A stretch of DNA of 64,000 nt from Branchiostoma floridae (GCF_000003815.2 NC_049991.1:6494120-6558119), one strand, 5' to 3'; positions 1 to 13,204 are shown, numbered from the stretch's first letter. Notes: generated by a model from the letters alone, not told the origin. A program made the numbers and translations.

Positions 1-18
1 ACAAATTAAGAAGGTAAG

Positions 19-3000
19 GGTATCCACCGTATGCTGGGGGCACACATCAGCAAGGTCAAGTCTCTCAGGTTAGACAGCTGGACAGACGACCAGGTCGAGG
101 TAAGAGCCACGGGCTGTTCATTTACCTGCTCTCCCTCCCTCCTACCCTCAAACAAGTTGTAAGCTCTGAAAAACAGATTTTGGCAATATACTGTAATTTA
201 GTGTAAATGTATTTTTAAAAGTTCGCGGGGATTTAATTTTTCGTTAGCAGACACTACACGAAAAAGCGAATATCTGGGTCGAATACTCCTGCATATAAAC
301 CCGGATATTCAAAATATGTGGCCGATAACGGGTATATGCCGTCCGCACACTTGGTATAGACGGACCTGCATATGACCCGGAGATTCACAACTATTAGTGT
401 GCGGGACATATGGAGGCCGATAATGCCTGCATATGTGCCTGGCCATCCCGGTGCATGTCCCGCCCATGTCCGCTCATCCGACCCAAATTTCCTGCATATG
501 CCTGCCTATTCGGGACATGCACCCTTGTTAGCACCTAATTATCACCTAATTATCTCACCCAGGCCTCGACTAGAGCACCCTTTGTCATTGAAAGCAGCTT
601 TGTTTTACTACCCTGCCCTACCTAGGATCCCCCCTCCCTGTAGTGTGTTTATTTTGCTTTTATTCTTTCTGAATGGTGAATGAATTTTCTTTATTTTTTC
701 AAAGTATTTCTGGACAGTAGACTGTCCTGACGATTTCCTCCATATGTGCTAGGAATGATGCTCCTTTTACGTCTTGTGAAGTTCTGCATTCCCGCTATCA
801 TACATTCTGTTGTCCACCCGTCTTCTGCACAGACTTTTGTTAGTCAGGAGCACAGCTGCGGCAAAATTTCTAAACGTGAACGTGAAGATTTGTGGTAACC
901 ATTGATCCATCGCGACACGGGTGGGCAGCCTCCACTGTCCACGGGGCCGAAGCAGAAATCACCCGAGCCAACCACGGCCTCCGGCAGCAACTTTTAAGCC
1001 AGCCCTACATGGCGACGTGTGACGTAGTCTCAAACCGTCCGCAAAATCACAACCGGGCATGTCAGTCGTACCCCACCGTACTCTACAGCGCCTGCCCGCG
1101 CGTAAGGCTAGATACTAGCTATAAAATTACAGTTGTTTAAAACTCCAAGCAGAATCCAATCCTTCCAGCGTAGGCAGTTCAAATTCCACGCGGCAAGATG
1201 TTGTTTAGTCTCGAGGTCGTATCATTCTAAATCCCTCAGTGTTCACTGACGTTGTCTGCCGTGCATGCAGATATCCAGCTATCGGGATCCGTTGCGTAAA
1301 AGCGCAACCTCACAGAAAGAAGTCTAGCTCTGAAATGCCAACTGTAAAATTTGAAAATGTTGACATGTGTGTTGATTGGTCCTTATTTTCAAACACCTAC
1401 ATGCTGTGTGAAATACAATTGGCTAGTTCTGATGAGTATTTGCATACAGACAGACACAATAGGTCGGGAGGTCCACTGTAGCTAAATTCAGCTTTTGTCA
1501 CCTGGCCAGTTCACAGTCAAACAATACCCACAAGGAACTAGGTGAAAATATGTTACTGTAATTGTTAATGATTTCATACATCAGTCTGGTAACAAACATA
1601 TGTTGTTGCAACAAGCATTATCCACAAGGATAAAAACGAATGAAGGCTTCCAATGCGAGCGTGGGTATATCATATATGCCATGTTTTCTTTTGTTTCAAA
1701 AGCACAACATTGGTCTTTTGACTGAAGCGGCCGTTTCATTGATAAGCTTAGGGCGTAAAATGACTACCCCACCATAGAATGGTGGAGAATGTTATCATCA
1801 AACGTGTTAGATTTACTTAGAATGTCCATTTCGTGTAGTTCAATCTTGGCAACAAACTGCCGCAGCAAAAAAAAAAAAAAAACGAATATTAAAATTGAGC
1901 GTGGGTAAGCCATGTTTTCTTTTGTGTCAAAAGTTAAAAAAAAAGTAAAATTAGTTGATTAGCTAAAAACGTAAAACCGAAGCTTAAGAATATAATAATA
2001 CCAAACGCTGGTATACGATGCCCTCAAAGTTATTTTTAGTGTTCGTTCTAGATAACAATTCATTGGAAAACGATGATACGCGCCATTCGTGCGTAGGCCT
2101 TTCTTTGTTCTTGTAAAACAATGCATTCGTTTATATCAGGCGTTTGTGAGTTTTGTTGACTGAAAATGCCAGACAAGTCAATAAACATCCGCTTGGAGAG
2201 TACTTTTATGTAAAGCGGATGTCCTGTACCAATCTTACTCAAACCTATTCTTATGACAAAGCATCATTACGTCTATCAATAAACACACAAGATGGTCTCT
2301 TGTTTGGCATTACTCAAGACACGAGACGTGAGCAGGGGCCGCATATCCCCATACATGTCTATAGTTACCGGATGTGCAGGCATAAGCGGTAATATGCAGG
2401 ACCCGCGCTTGTCATAACAGGATATGACTGCACATGCCCCGGATACACCAGGTTTCACGGGACATATGCAACCCCAAAAACGACCGGATATTCAAGTTTT
2501 CGTGTAGTGAGAAAAGTGCAGTATTCGCGGTGGTTTTAAGTTCGTGGTATTGCCATACACTGTAGTTACATAATGTAATGGAAAAATGTTCGCGTGGCAA
2601 GACTGCCTTGCGAAAACCGCAAACATAAAACCACTGCAAACATGTCTGCATTTACAGTATACTGTAGATTTATTTGTGGTCACATGGATTTTTTTGCAAT
2701 GTCTTCAATTTGCATATTGGAGATGCTTGAGTCAAACTTCTAAACAAACATTCCATGATTTACGATAGTTTTAGAAACTATCTCAAGTTGAAATTAAGAG
2801 AATATATCTATTGTATATTGTTTATTATTTGAATCAACAGAAGCATCATGAACTTATTTTTTTGATATAGTTTATGGCATCAACTGGCAACTTGGCAGCA
2901 AAGGCTAAATATGAGATCCACGTGCCTCCGTTCTACCACAGGCCTATGGCAAAGGATCCGCAGTAAGTATTACATGAGTGTAACATACATGTAGTAATGG

Positions 3001-6000
3001 TACTCTCTTGATATTCTTCAACAGCTGTCCATTAAAATCTTTCCTATAGACTAATGGTATGGTCTAATACTGGTGTTCCATTCACTAAGTTTCAAATTCT
3101 GAAGTGACATAGTGAATGACTAGATGATAATAGATAATAAATAGTTGCTTAAATAAATATGCGATGCGTATTGTCTATGAATGAGTGAATACTACTGAAG
3201 GAGCTAGGATACAAAATGTACATAAATTCATTGCTGACTATACAAAATTGTATCATCATATTAATTGTGATGCTGAAGGAGTGATGGATGTTACTCAAAG
3301 CGTCCAGAAGTAATCACCAAACCCAGCTTGTTTTGTCTTAAAATATTGTGTACATGGATGTCTAAGCTTCATAAACTTAATCACAAACAGGGTGTTACGG
3401 GAACAGTGGATCCGTGCGAAGTACGAGCGGATGGAGTTCCAGTACCTGGAGCGACAGACGTACCTGTCGGGGTACAAGGAGGGGTTCCTGTGGAAGCGCG
3501 GGAAAGAGAACAGCACGTTCCAACAGAGGAGGTTCATACTGGCCGAGGAAGACGACATCCTCAAGTACTACCAGAAGGCTGATGTGAGTGTGGAGATCTT
3601 TGAATGCTATCATTTAAACGGTGGCAAGGTAGTCTTTTGGTTACGGTTGTTGATAGGACTGTGTTCCTAATCTCTATACCTTCTAATGCTAGTTCACCTT
3701 TATCTGTGGGGTAACCTACATGTACGAGGGGCGTGCAATTAGTAATGGTCCTGACCCATTTCCCATAGCAGGAGATTAATGAAACTTGGCACAGTTATTA
3801 GTCTTTCTCTTCATAGGAATCACCCAGAGTTATGCATTTCTCCCATCGTTTGATGCAGCTCTGGACACCGATTTTGTAGGACACCCCAGGTTGGTCCTCC
3901 AACTGATGCCTCATCAATGGCACAAGAGGGACGACCAGGTCTGGGAGCTGTTTCCGCAGACTTCCAGCCACGTTTGAATTCAGGATGCCAGCGTTTTACA
4001 AGGTCATATGATGGGGCATCATCACCATAAGTTTCATTTATTTCATCAAAAGTCTTCTTTGGTGTGCGTCCTTTCAAATACAAAAACCGGATCACTGCGC
4101 GACACTCAACTGGTTCCATTTCACACCTGGTCCATTTCGCACCTGACTAAGTTCAAACACCAGTAAATCAGAAAACACAATTAGTTCAGAGCTGTCTTTT
4201 GCACATAACCCATAGAGATATGAATTATACACATACAAAATTTCCTTTAGATCAGACAACTGGAAGTGGGTCAGGACCATTACTTATTGCACGCCCCTCG
4301 TATATCACATTGTTTTTTAAAACAAGGTTTTTATATATTTTTATAGGGATATCAAGTTGACAGATGGTTGTTTCAAACTGCTATGTGTTAAGATTTTTTT
4401 TATTATTACAATTTAAAGCTGCCGTCTGTCCACTACATATCCTTGAATACCCTGTTTTTAAAGCAACGGAGATACAGTAGGATACCCGGCAGCTAAAGGT
4501 TAGCTTGCACTAGTGTTACCTGTACCAGTAGAATTAGGTACAGGTTTGGACATATACATCTTGTGTACCTGTACCTGTATCTATACAAATGGAAGCACTA
4601 GTGGAAATACCATTATTCCATAATTGCAATCTTGGCACAAAGCAATTTCCACAGCTTCCAGGGTACATTCTCTTAACAAGGTTTCAGAAGATGGCAGCAA
4701 CCTTAATGTGATTAGTGCACCACTTATTGGATTTGCCCATCAGCATGACAAGTGGCTTCCTCATTGGTTAGAAGATTTATGTCAATCAAGAGGCAGAACC
4801 AATAGATGTTGAGATTGGAGTGTGTGGCATAATCAGGTTACCATTGGTTAAGTCATTTGGTGTGGAGTGGTTTTCAAGTGTTTGCCAGTGGAAGGCATTT
4901 CAGCACTAGGGCTAACAAATACTGTAATATTGTGGATACAATTTGTGTTTGAAATATTGTGGCATAGATCACAGTTTTTCAAAATTGTAATAGGCTTTTT
5001 TACAAAATATAATATTTACAAATGAAAAGGGTAAAAGTAAGGAGAAAGCAGGTAGAAATTAAATGACTTAGTATGTATTTGTTCGATGATATATTGTTAT
5101 CCTGACTTTCTATCGTATCCTTTAAGTTCCTTTTGATTTTGATCTAGCTTGGTTTCACTGCCCCCCTCCCCTCATTGGGTATGTGAGTGGGCACTGCTAG
5201 TCTTGACAATGTCAAATAAGATAGCCAATCACAGCCTTGAATATTGATTGGATTAGGAGAAACTGGGAAATAAGAAAATCTCCAAGTTTAACAATTACAG
5301 GAGCATCTTTGATAAAACAGTTTCTGCCGGAACGAAAAAAAAATGGTTTTAAAAAGGAAATGAAATTAATGAACCATTACCTTTGATTTTAGGCAAAAGA
5401 ACCTAAGGCAGCCATCAAGATCAGCGAATTGAATGCTAACTTCACTCCAGAGAAGATTGGGAACCCCAATGGCCTGCAGATCTCCTGGGTTAAAGACGGC
5501 AGCACAAGGAATATCTACGTTTACACAGAAGATGGCAAGGTAGGTCTAAGGATCTCCTCTAAATGTCTTGGAGATATTCCTCAGTCTTTACTTATTTGAA
5601 TGTGTAACAGTTGCACCTTTGTGATGTTCTGGATATTGGACTTTACACTCTGAAATATTAACGTTTGTCATAGTTGTTTAATTGTACTTCATATGTTATG
5701 GAAATAATGTTTTGATTAAAATTACATGACTCCAATATGTGCTTCCTGTTACTCTAAATTCTAATGGTGATTGTGACTATAGGAATTTTGATCAATAGAA
5801 ATTTTGTGTCAAATATGTATGTGATTAGTTGACCCCTCACCTCCTCCATGTAAGCTCGACCTCCACGAAAAGCGGCCTAGTAGGCCGATGGGGTATTTAT
5901 CGAGTTAAAATAAAGGCACAAACAAACAAACTAATTATGTAATGATGTTAAAAACAGATTGACCAAAAATGATACCTCCCCATGAACTGATAGATTATTC

Positions 6001-9000
6001 CATTGACCCCTCTGACCTGGACTGTCTGATCAACAGCTATTTAGTTCCAATACCTCAGAACTTAACATCCGGTCACTTGCATGCACACACCAATGGAAAG
6101 AAACACATGAACCAAAAACAATTTTTGCTGTTAACAGATATCATTTTGTTGATGACTGAGCATATATGTGTACTTAGACATAATTTTCCTGATATGTCAT
6201 TTTTCAGGACATAGTAGACTGGTACACATCTGTCAGAGCGGCCAAGTACAACATGCTGAAGGTGGCATATCCAGGTGGTAATGATGCAGATGTAAGTATA
6301 CATTTACCTGGTTCTGAACTAATTTGGCTTTAGCAGGGTGCAGTTCAATCATAGATTGCTAGGTGGTGTAGCACAAAAATCAGTGGTGAAAATCAGTGGC
6401 ATCATTTTTGTTTGGAGCACATATATCGAGAAATGAAGTTCTGTGCAAATACTGTACTGTACACATAATTGATATGTTGATAATCTTTAATTGTCTGTAT
6501 TGTTCTTGTAGCTTGTGACGAGACTTACCAGAACTTTTGTGAAAGAAGGCTGGCTGTATAAGACTGGACCAAGGGTAAGCATTCCTTTCTTTCTACATTG
6601 AGGGTCACAAACATTATAAAGACACCAAATCCAGGTCAATGATGTGCAGAAATTCAAATCATTGGACATTTTATAATGTTGTGCATTTGTGAATTTGCTG
6701 CTCAGTGTTTATTGTAGTAATTTTTGTAAAGTTTTTCACTTTTATGTCATACATGATAGTAATACAGTAACTGTAATTTCATTGATTTTCTATGCTGTAA
6801 GTTTTTCCTTAGAAGTCAATTGCTTTATTGGTATGAAGATTTCCCCTCTTTCTTCTTCCCTCATTAGCATAATGAGCCCTACAAGAGAAGATGGTTTACC
6901 CTGGATGACAGGAGGCTGATGTATTTTGAAGATCCTCTGGTGAGTTTTGTCTTGTCAAACTTGGGCTGTTCAAAATCAATTTTGAGTTAATGTCCTAAAG
7001 GTACCTTGATAACCTCAGAAGTACAAAACTCTGATTCTAATGACTCGCCCAAAGATAAGTTCAATAGTCAAAGCACAGAAGAAATGCAAGAGAAACACAG
7101 CATGCAGAAGAGGAGATATCTCCTGAGTGTGTGAATTTTTTTCCCCAGTCAGAGAGCTTCTAATGTTTGCTTTAGAATTAGAGTCTCCTCACTGGTATTT
7201 TTCCTTATCACCAATTAGAGACTGGTCACACTCTAGGAGGAGACCTGGGCTTCTAAATCCATAACTTCCTCACTTAACTCAGGTGAAAATGATTTCATTA
7301 GGACGTACCTCTATGATTGGACGTGAAGCCAAAGGTCTCTATCGTGTTTGAGGGAAAGCTACGCCTCAATCATGTTAAAAAGCTGATCATACTTACTAAA
7401 AATAGTAGGGGTCCTTCCCGGTGTGAGTGGATCAAACCTTGCAGTCTGGTCTCAGATAGCTTTTACTTTCTGTACAAAACTGGTTATGACTAAATGTGCT
7501 TTACTTGTTATGGAAAGCACACAAACAAACAATAGCACACAAACAAGCAAACACATTTTTGTAAAATACTTTCGTCCCCTCTAGGATGCCTACCCAAAAG
7601 GAGAAATCTTCCTCGGACACAAAAGCGACGGATACAAAGCGCTGGAAGGTGTTCCCCCGGGAAAACAGGACGTGGGGAACAGCTTCACAATCAGGACGCC
7701 GGGACGGGACTATCTCCTCGGCGCGGAAACGGAAGAGGAGCGCGTAGAATGGATGGACGTGCTTCGGAAGGTGTTCGACCGTCCGATCTCGCCCCAAGAC
7801 AGTACTGGTAGGCGCAAAACATCTTGGAAGTCCTAAATGAGTGATAAGTAGATTTAGTGGCATGAGTTTTTTTGCTGTGGAGTTTTGACTTGGTGAAAAT
7901 ATAGTTTTCCTCTCAACTTTGTAATTTGTGACTTTGCATCCTCCTACGCAGGGGCATCCAACAGCGAAACGCCTGTCCGAATGTACCCTGCTTTCTCAAC
8001 CCTCACCCTTAGTTCCTGACCGCCCGCTTATGAATATTAATGAGCTTACCCTTATAAATGCTAGACCCCTTTTAAAAAACGGAAAGGCCTAAATTCTCTG
8101 ATTGGCTGAAAGCAGGGTTTTGGCGACGCCCACAGGAACTAAGAGTGATGGTTGAGAAAGCAGGGTACATCCAGACAGGCGGTTACGCTGTTGGATGTCC
8201 CTGCGTAGGAGGATGGTGACTTTGTAGAAAGTAGTATTTACCACTATTTTACCCTATACATTGTATTCTCTTGACTCATAACATCACCAATACTTGGCTT
8301 ATGCCAAATATGCATGATTATATAATCAAGACAACTAGCCTTAGACTTAGTGTAGAAATTTTATGTAATGGATGTTACATGTAGTTTTATTTTTTGAATT
8401 TTGATATTAAGTGATATACAATGTAAACATCAAAGAAATTTAATTATGTCATATAATATCATGATTTGATGCCAGTTATACATGGAGCATATTTCTTACA
8501 TTGAAATCCCCATGACCTGATCATGAGTTAATGTCATGGTTGAGACATCATTTTGGTGACTCAAAATGCTTTGAATTTCTATTACTATTAGGAAAGAACC
8601 CCCAAAAGCTTGCTTTCAAATCAACTTGTAATGCAACTGAATATTATAAGATAATCCTAAATTTTGTTGCTGCAGTATTTGAAACAAATAGCTTACTTCT
8701 AGATCTTGTCAAAAATTAATTTGATTTATGATCTCATAATGCGCAATCACATATCATGACGATCATGATAATGGTAAACTATTGATACAATCTTTTTTGT
8801 AATGGCTTGATTTGTGCCATTGTGTAAGAAATGTAACTTTGAATCCAGACCTGTAATTCTAATAATTTCAAGTCGTTGTTTTCTTAAATTAATGTATACA
8901 AGGTAACTTGGATACTTCTATTAAAAGTTTTAATCATTAGTGAATAAACATTTATCATTTATTTTTGATGATTTTGTAACATGGATCCTTTTAAACTTTG

Positions 9001-10293
9001 ATAAATGTAATTATTAATCATTATCTTTAATAATTCATATTGTAACGTCATCGTGGATACTTTAGTCATTGATAAATGATTATTAAACATTAAATTCTAA
9101 TAATTAGGCAACATTTAGAGGAAATATACTTTAACACTACTCCAGATTCAAAACAAAGAAAGCACTTAGAACTATTTGGACTTAAATTTTATCATTTTTC
9201 TTTAGATCCTTTTCATTAATGTTTCTGTCATCAATAACTTTAATGTGTACATTCTGCAAAATGTCGTGAATAAACTGTAGACATTTGACTTATAATCTCA
9301 GCTTCTATTATTGGCATGATTTACTTCTGCAAGGTTTCAGTTGAGCATTTTGTTCGAAATGTCTCACAAATGCTTTAAGTAGATTTCAGGTACTAACTTT
9401 CACATTTTAAGTTAGAATAATGGTCACTCTGTAACCCTAAACTGTCTTCTTCTAACAACCCTTAACAGTGGAAACAATATCTAACCAAGCACCATATAAT
9501 TTCTGATCTTCGATACTGCTTAAGTTTACAATTTTGCGACAATAGGCCATGTCACAGTTGCAAGTGCTCATGTGCAGTGCAATGCATTGTGGTCTTAGGT
9601 CAAAGTTGAAGAGGCTACTAGTATAAAATTTGATCTTTGACCACAATGTGCATGTACAGTTGGAACTGTGAATTCACTTTTTCCGCAAACCAGTCTTTGT
9701 AAAGCTTTGAGTAGGAAATTATCATGCTTATAAACTTCAGTGCAGGGAAATCCAACTGTGAAACCACCTGTCTGGATGTACCCTGCTTTCTCAACCATCA
9801 CCCTTAGTTCCTGACCACCCTGCTTATAGATATTAATGAGCTTACCCTTATACTTGTGAGACCCCTTTTGAAAACTGAAAGGCCTATTCTCTGATTGGCT
9901 GACAGTTGGTTTGTAGCGACGCAAAGCATCCAAAGCCCACAGGAACTAAGGGTGACAGTTGAGAAAGCAGGGTACATCCAGACAGGCGGTTTCACCGTCG
10001 GATGTCCCTGCATAAGAGGATGATAAACTTTGGACATTGGACCACAATTTTTACACAGTCGTGAAACTGTGAATTCACTTTTTCCACACGCCAGTCTTTG
10101 TAAATGCTTTAAGTGGAAAGTAATCACACTACGAGAGGTGTCTAAGGATGATTTTTCATGAACACGTATGTGTTGTCCTTTTTGCACTTTAATATATCGT
10201 GGTCACGTCTCTCCTCTCTCTCTCGCAGCTGCGGCCAACCTGGTCCACAAGCGCGGCAACGCTCCTGTTCTTAACTCTATCCTGGGGAAATAA
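19..10293 (+). CDS. ADAP1/2-like: Arf-GAP with dual PH domains (ADAP/centaurin-alpha), 5'-partial
   Basis: This family acts as a GTPase-activating protein for Arf GTPases and is recruited to membranes by two phosphoinositide-binding PH domains. Exons read from GT/AG sites and phase are 19-99, 2871-2962, 3391-3583, 5393-5539, 6208-6291, 6512-6574, 6868-6939, 7585-7807 and 10229-10293. They join without frame conflict into 339 residues plus a stop. The first exon encodes the end of the ArfGAP domain (GIHRMLGAHISKVKSLRLDS), and exon 2 begins FMASTGN. PH1 starts near YKEGFLWKRGKEN in exon 3. PH2 starts near VKEGWLYKTGP and runs through KRRWFTLDDRRLMYFEDP. The zinc-finger cysteines and the start codon lie upstream of the window, roughly 45 residues by comparison with the family's usual ~375. 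No frameshift or stop was seen. I cannot separate ADAP1 from ADAP2; an unduplicated pre-vertebrate gene is likely. Confidence 0.93.
252..2509. mobile_element. Non-autonomous CACTA/EnSpm-type DNA transposon in ADAP intron
   Basis: The left end reads CACTACACGAAAA and the right end TTTTCGTGTAGTG, an inverted pair with the CACTA/TAGTG termini typical of this superfamily. Inside the termini a second stretch also pairs (GAATATCTGG near 269, CCGGATATTC near 2485). The element is flanked by AGA on both sides (249-251 and 2510-2512), a 3-bp target duplication as expected for CACTA elements. The 200-250 bases inside each end are rich in CATATG, GGACATATG and CTGCATATG motifs, like the subterminal arrays bound by CACTA transposases. 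No transposase reading frame is visible, so it is presumably mobilised in trans. Confidence 0.75.
1660..1940 (+). repeat. Imperfect direct repeat inside the CACTA element
   Basis: A block of about 40 bases at 1660-1705 (GCGTGGGTATATC, then CCATGTTTTCTTTTG and TTTCAAAAG) recurs at 1898-1940 with small changes. A poly(A) run lies just before the second copy at 1867-1882. It is non-coding and presumably an internal duplication of the element. Confidence 0.5.
3683..4508. mobile_element. Old MITE (TTATCCGTGGGGTAAC family) split by a mariner insertion
   Basis: The left end at 3683-3720 (GCTAGTTCACCTTTATCTGT, then GGGGTAACC) matches the left ends of two other copies at about 33972 and 40800. The right end at about 4440-4508 carries degenerate versions of CCCTGTTTTTAAAGCAACGG and of the terminal GGTGAAC motif. 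Removing the mariner at 3725-4300 restores one element of about 250 bases. The nesting shows that this family was already present before the mariner jumped. Confidence 0.6.
3725..4300 (-). mobile_element. Internally deleted mariner element with transposase N-terminal remnant
   Basis: Terminal inverted repeats of about 34 bases begin CGAGGGGCGTGCAAT on both strands and differ at only one or two bases. They are flanked by TA on each side (3723-3724 and 4301-4302), the mariner target-site signature. On the minus strand, 4119-3820 encodes the N-terminal helix-turn-helix part of a mariner transposase (MEPVECRAVIRFLYLKG start, then FDEINETYGDDAPS and PRPGRPS). The frame has drifted after the helix-turn-helix and the catalytic DDD domain is absent. 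At 576 bp against about 1.3 kb for a full element, this is an internal-deletion derivative. It sits in an ADAP intron, antisense to the gene. Confidence 0.88.
5868..5935 (+). repeat. Possible retroposon 3' tail
   Basis: AAAAGCGGCCTAGTAGGCCG, GGGGTATTTATCGAG and AATAAAGGC are followed by a short (CAAA)n run. A similar tail (AGGGCTAAAGGGTATC, then AATAAAGG) occurs at 21400-21455. The simple-repeat end suggests the 3' end of a SINE or LINE-derived copy. No promoter boxes were identified. Confidence 0.3.
7937..8215. mobile_element. Palindromic Mutator-like MITE, copy 1
   Basis: The termini CATCCTCCTACGCAGGG and CCCTGCGTAGGAGGATG are perfectly complementary, and pairing continues for about 80 bases on each side (TACCCTGCTTTCTCAACC with GGTTGAGAAAGCAGGGTA). 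GTGACTTTG flanks both ends (7928-7936 and 8216-8224), a 9-bp target duplication as in Mutator-like elements. The core (CTGATTGGCTGAAAGC) is unique. It is non-coding and lies in the last ADAP intron. Relatives lie at 9723-10022 and 16647-16928. Confidence 0.8.
9636..10130. repeat. Direct repeat pair flanking MITE copy 2
   Basis: The segment 9636-9722 (GACCACAAT, AACTGTGAATTCACTTTTTC, CCAGTCTTTGTAAA) recurs at 10038-10130 with about 85% identity by eye. The two copies bracket MITE copy 2. The unit is too long for a target-site duplication, so a local tandem duplication containing or followed by the insertion is more likely. Confidence 0.6.
9723..10022. mobile_element. Palindromic Mutator-like MITE, copy 2
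   Basis: Same family as 7937-8215. It shares TGTACCCTGCTTTCTCAACC, CACCCTTAGTTCCTGACC, ATTAATGAGCTTACCCTTAT and GAGAAAGCAGGGTACATCC in the same order. The left tip is degenerate, so the boundary there is approximate; the right tip (CCCTGCATAAGAGGATG) is clear. Confidence 0.7.
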
Positions 10294-13204
10294 GGTGGTC
10301 TAGATTTGCATGAAGTGTCAATCAAGTCTAGATTTGCATGAAGTGTCAATCAAACTTCTCCCTCTCTGTGTGTGTTTGTGTGTGCTGCTTGTAGTGTGAA
10401 CTGTTCCTGCTTTCAAGCTTGTTTGAACTGGGCAGACTGCTATCTTGTGTTCTGAGGGTGGTAAGCAGGATCAGTGACCTGTGACCTAAAAGTTGAACTT
10501 TGACCTGGTCCAACCACAAACAAATGATTTGCAAGATTTGATGCTGAATAACATCATAAGTGTGTTTATTTGAGAAATGCAAACATTGAATGATAGATGG
10601 TTCCTTGTAATCAGGTTTTCAACTGAAACTGTTGCATTTTAGCATCATTGGTGACACAAGCACTTTAACCTGTTGTAGCTAAGCCCAAATACTGATATGA
10701 TACTCAAACATATACAGACACTGTGCAGATGACTCAGGCTTTTGCTGGTTAAATTCAATTCACTATGGTTTAAAGTAACCCTCTTCTTTTTAAGTATGAG
10801 CACTATGGCCAGCCAGTATACAAGATCTTTTTCAGAGCTGATCTTAGAAAATGCACTAGCTCCCTCATCATGCAAAGACAGAGCAATGCATAATGATATT
10901 GAAGGGGTTTCTTCATGAAAAGTATCAGTCAAGATGATCATAGATACAAATGTAGTTAGATTTAATCGGTGTGACTAGTCATAGGATTAAAAAAACGATG
11001 AAAAATTATAAACAAACTTAACTCAAATTCTATGACCATGGTACTGAAAATCCAACCGTCAACCTTTTATTTTTCATAACAAAAGTTTTTGTCATGTTTG
11101 ATTTGAAAAAAAAGAACTAACCCCTTATTTTGATTCCAGTTTCAGGTCAAATTGCGTCCAAGCCAAGAAAAAAAGGCAGCTTTGCACTGTTCAAGTCTTA
11201 GGGTTGGGGTCGTAGAACAAAGCACTTCCTCCAAGAAGAGATGTGCTGTCCAAGTATGCTGATGAGATAGGACTTGTTTTCTACAGTTTCTTATAAGTGT
11301 GAAGAAGTCTTAAGACTTCTTGTTGACTTTGTTAAACAGAGTGCTTCTTCCAATCATGGACAAGTTAAGATTCTTGAAATAGTGAAGACAAAGTTTTAGT
11401 TTTTCAAAGGTCTAGACAGTTACAAGTTTTCACAAGAAGCTTTTACAGGCTGCAGTTTGTATATCAATTACAAGGGGGCAGCCCTGCACTGCTGTCACAA
11501 TGTAGCACCTAACAGTCATGTGTCAGACTGAAACAAACTACTTTATTGGCAGCCATTGTTTTGCAAGATTAGGGTCAGATTCGTCTCTGTACAACAATGT
11601 ACTGTTTTTCCTGGGCCAGCTTTGTATTTTTGTTTTGTTCTTTTAGATTGTCGCTTCAAAGCAATTTAGACAAAGTTGACTGAGTGTATTTCTTGCAATC
11701 ATCATGTAAAAGATTGTCCAAACAATTTGCAGGGCATTTTTTCTATGCATGAAAAAGTTGTACATAATTATGGCACACAAAAATAGCAATTCCATATCTT
11801 TTTGCATAACTTTTTGTTCAGTCTATCCTTAGAAAACAACGTTAACATGACATTATGTACTATGCAGATGTCTGTGTAGAAGGGGTCTTTGTACATAAAT
11901 GAACACAGGTATGCAGTTAGATGTGTGTGTGTTTTTGTGTAGGTTTGAATTTGTGTTTCTTTCCTTTGTGTTGTACAGCCGTGATGATATCCTAGGTACT
12001 AAAGGCCACACCAATTAAATTCTATGGTTCTCAGATTTTGCAGAAATTCAAGATAGACTAAAAAAATTCAACATACCAGACAAACAATTCCTTTACAAAA
12101 AATCTATTGGACAACTATTTTTGTCAAAGTATGTCATTGAGCATTTTTTTTGTACAAGTCCAAATTATTCCTATTTTAATGATTTTTTCTTAAAATTAAG
12201 AAAAAAAATTAAGCAGGCGAATCCAAGAATCATGGAGTGAAATCGGTGTGGTCTTGCAAACTTGAATCTTTGTGCCATTTCAAATGCCTTATTGTATACT
12301 GCAGGGTAATGTATGTACTAGGTGTTACAAACTTTAAAAGCTTTGTGCACTATAAGTTTACACTGGATTGTGACAGTTACATTGACATCATTCAAAATAC
12401 AGACCCTACTGCGATGCCATACATGTAGTTAGATGCTCCAAAAGAAATGAGGCCAAGTTCACACTTCGCAAAATTTTTACGAATCAACTGGAATCAGTCT
12501 GCTTCATTAAACTCAAATTGTGATCAATTTTGGCTGGGTTCATACCTGCCATTGAAATCCTGCTCAAAATGTTTCTCACTCAATTTGGCAATCTTGGAGT
12601 TTGACCAAAAATCACTAGATGGCGCTTCACTAAGTTCAGGCCATTGAGGGGATGGCAGCCAAATGTGAACACTGCTCTTGAAAGTCAAGTTTTAGTTTTT
12701 CAAAGGGCTGGACAGTTTCAAGTGTTTATAGGCTGCAGTTTGTATATCAATTACAAGGGGGCAGCCCTGCACTGCTGTCACAATGTAGCACCTAACAATA
12801 CAACAGTTGAACCAACAATGTTTGTGAGAATGCGGCTCCATTGGTTCAACCCTCTTGGCCAGTTCCCTGAAGTCACACTAAACTTGTGAATACTGGCCTA
12901 AAAATAGATTTTTATTGTATGCCTTTGTAACATATATCATCTTAACGACATTTCTTATACATTACATTACAAATATGGACAAAAGTTGGGACTTCCATTT
13001 TACATTTTGTATATATAAGGTATACTAAGTGCTTTCACTTCGCAGTTGCCACAGAAGTAAATAGTAGTTTTTTTCTCTCAGACTAAACATCAAATATAAA
13101 CTGTAACAGTTATAATCATGATGAAATGTGCTTTAATATTTGAAAAAGAAAGTTTTGTACAATCTTATTTCGTAAACATTCCAAATCTCTTTATATGAAA
13201 TAAA
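10294..13204 (+). other. ADAP 3' untranslated region with poly(A) signal
   Basis: This stretch follows the ADAP stop codon and holds no convincing reading frame. AATAAA at 13199-13204 is the best poly(A) signal. Near its start, a 27-base unit (TCTAGATTTGCATGAAGTGT...) is repeated in tandem at about 10299-10352. Whether the whole stretch is transcribed cannot be told from sequence alone. Confidence 0.5.
11391..12797 (+). repeat. Two copies of a ~120-base unit in the ADAP 3' region
   Basis: 11391-11514 and 12687-12797 share AAGTTTTAGTTTTTCAAAG, GGCTGCAGTTTGTATATC, then AATTACAAGGGGGCAGCCCT and CACAATGTAGCACCTAACA. The second copy lacks about 13 bases. It is a recent segmental duplication or two copies of a dispersed repeat. 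Confidence 0.7.

Noticed and set aside
3820-4119. 99-codon minus-strand frame as an independent gene
   Set aside because: It is the helix-turn-helix part of a mariner transposase lying inside the element's inverted repeats.
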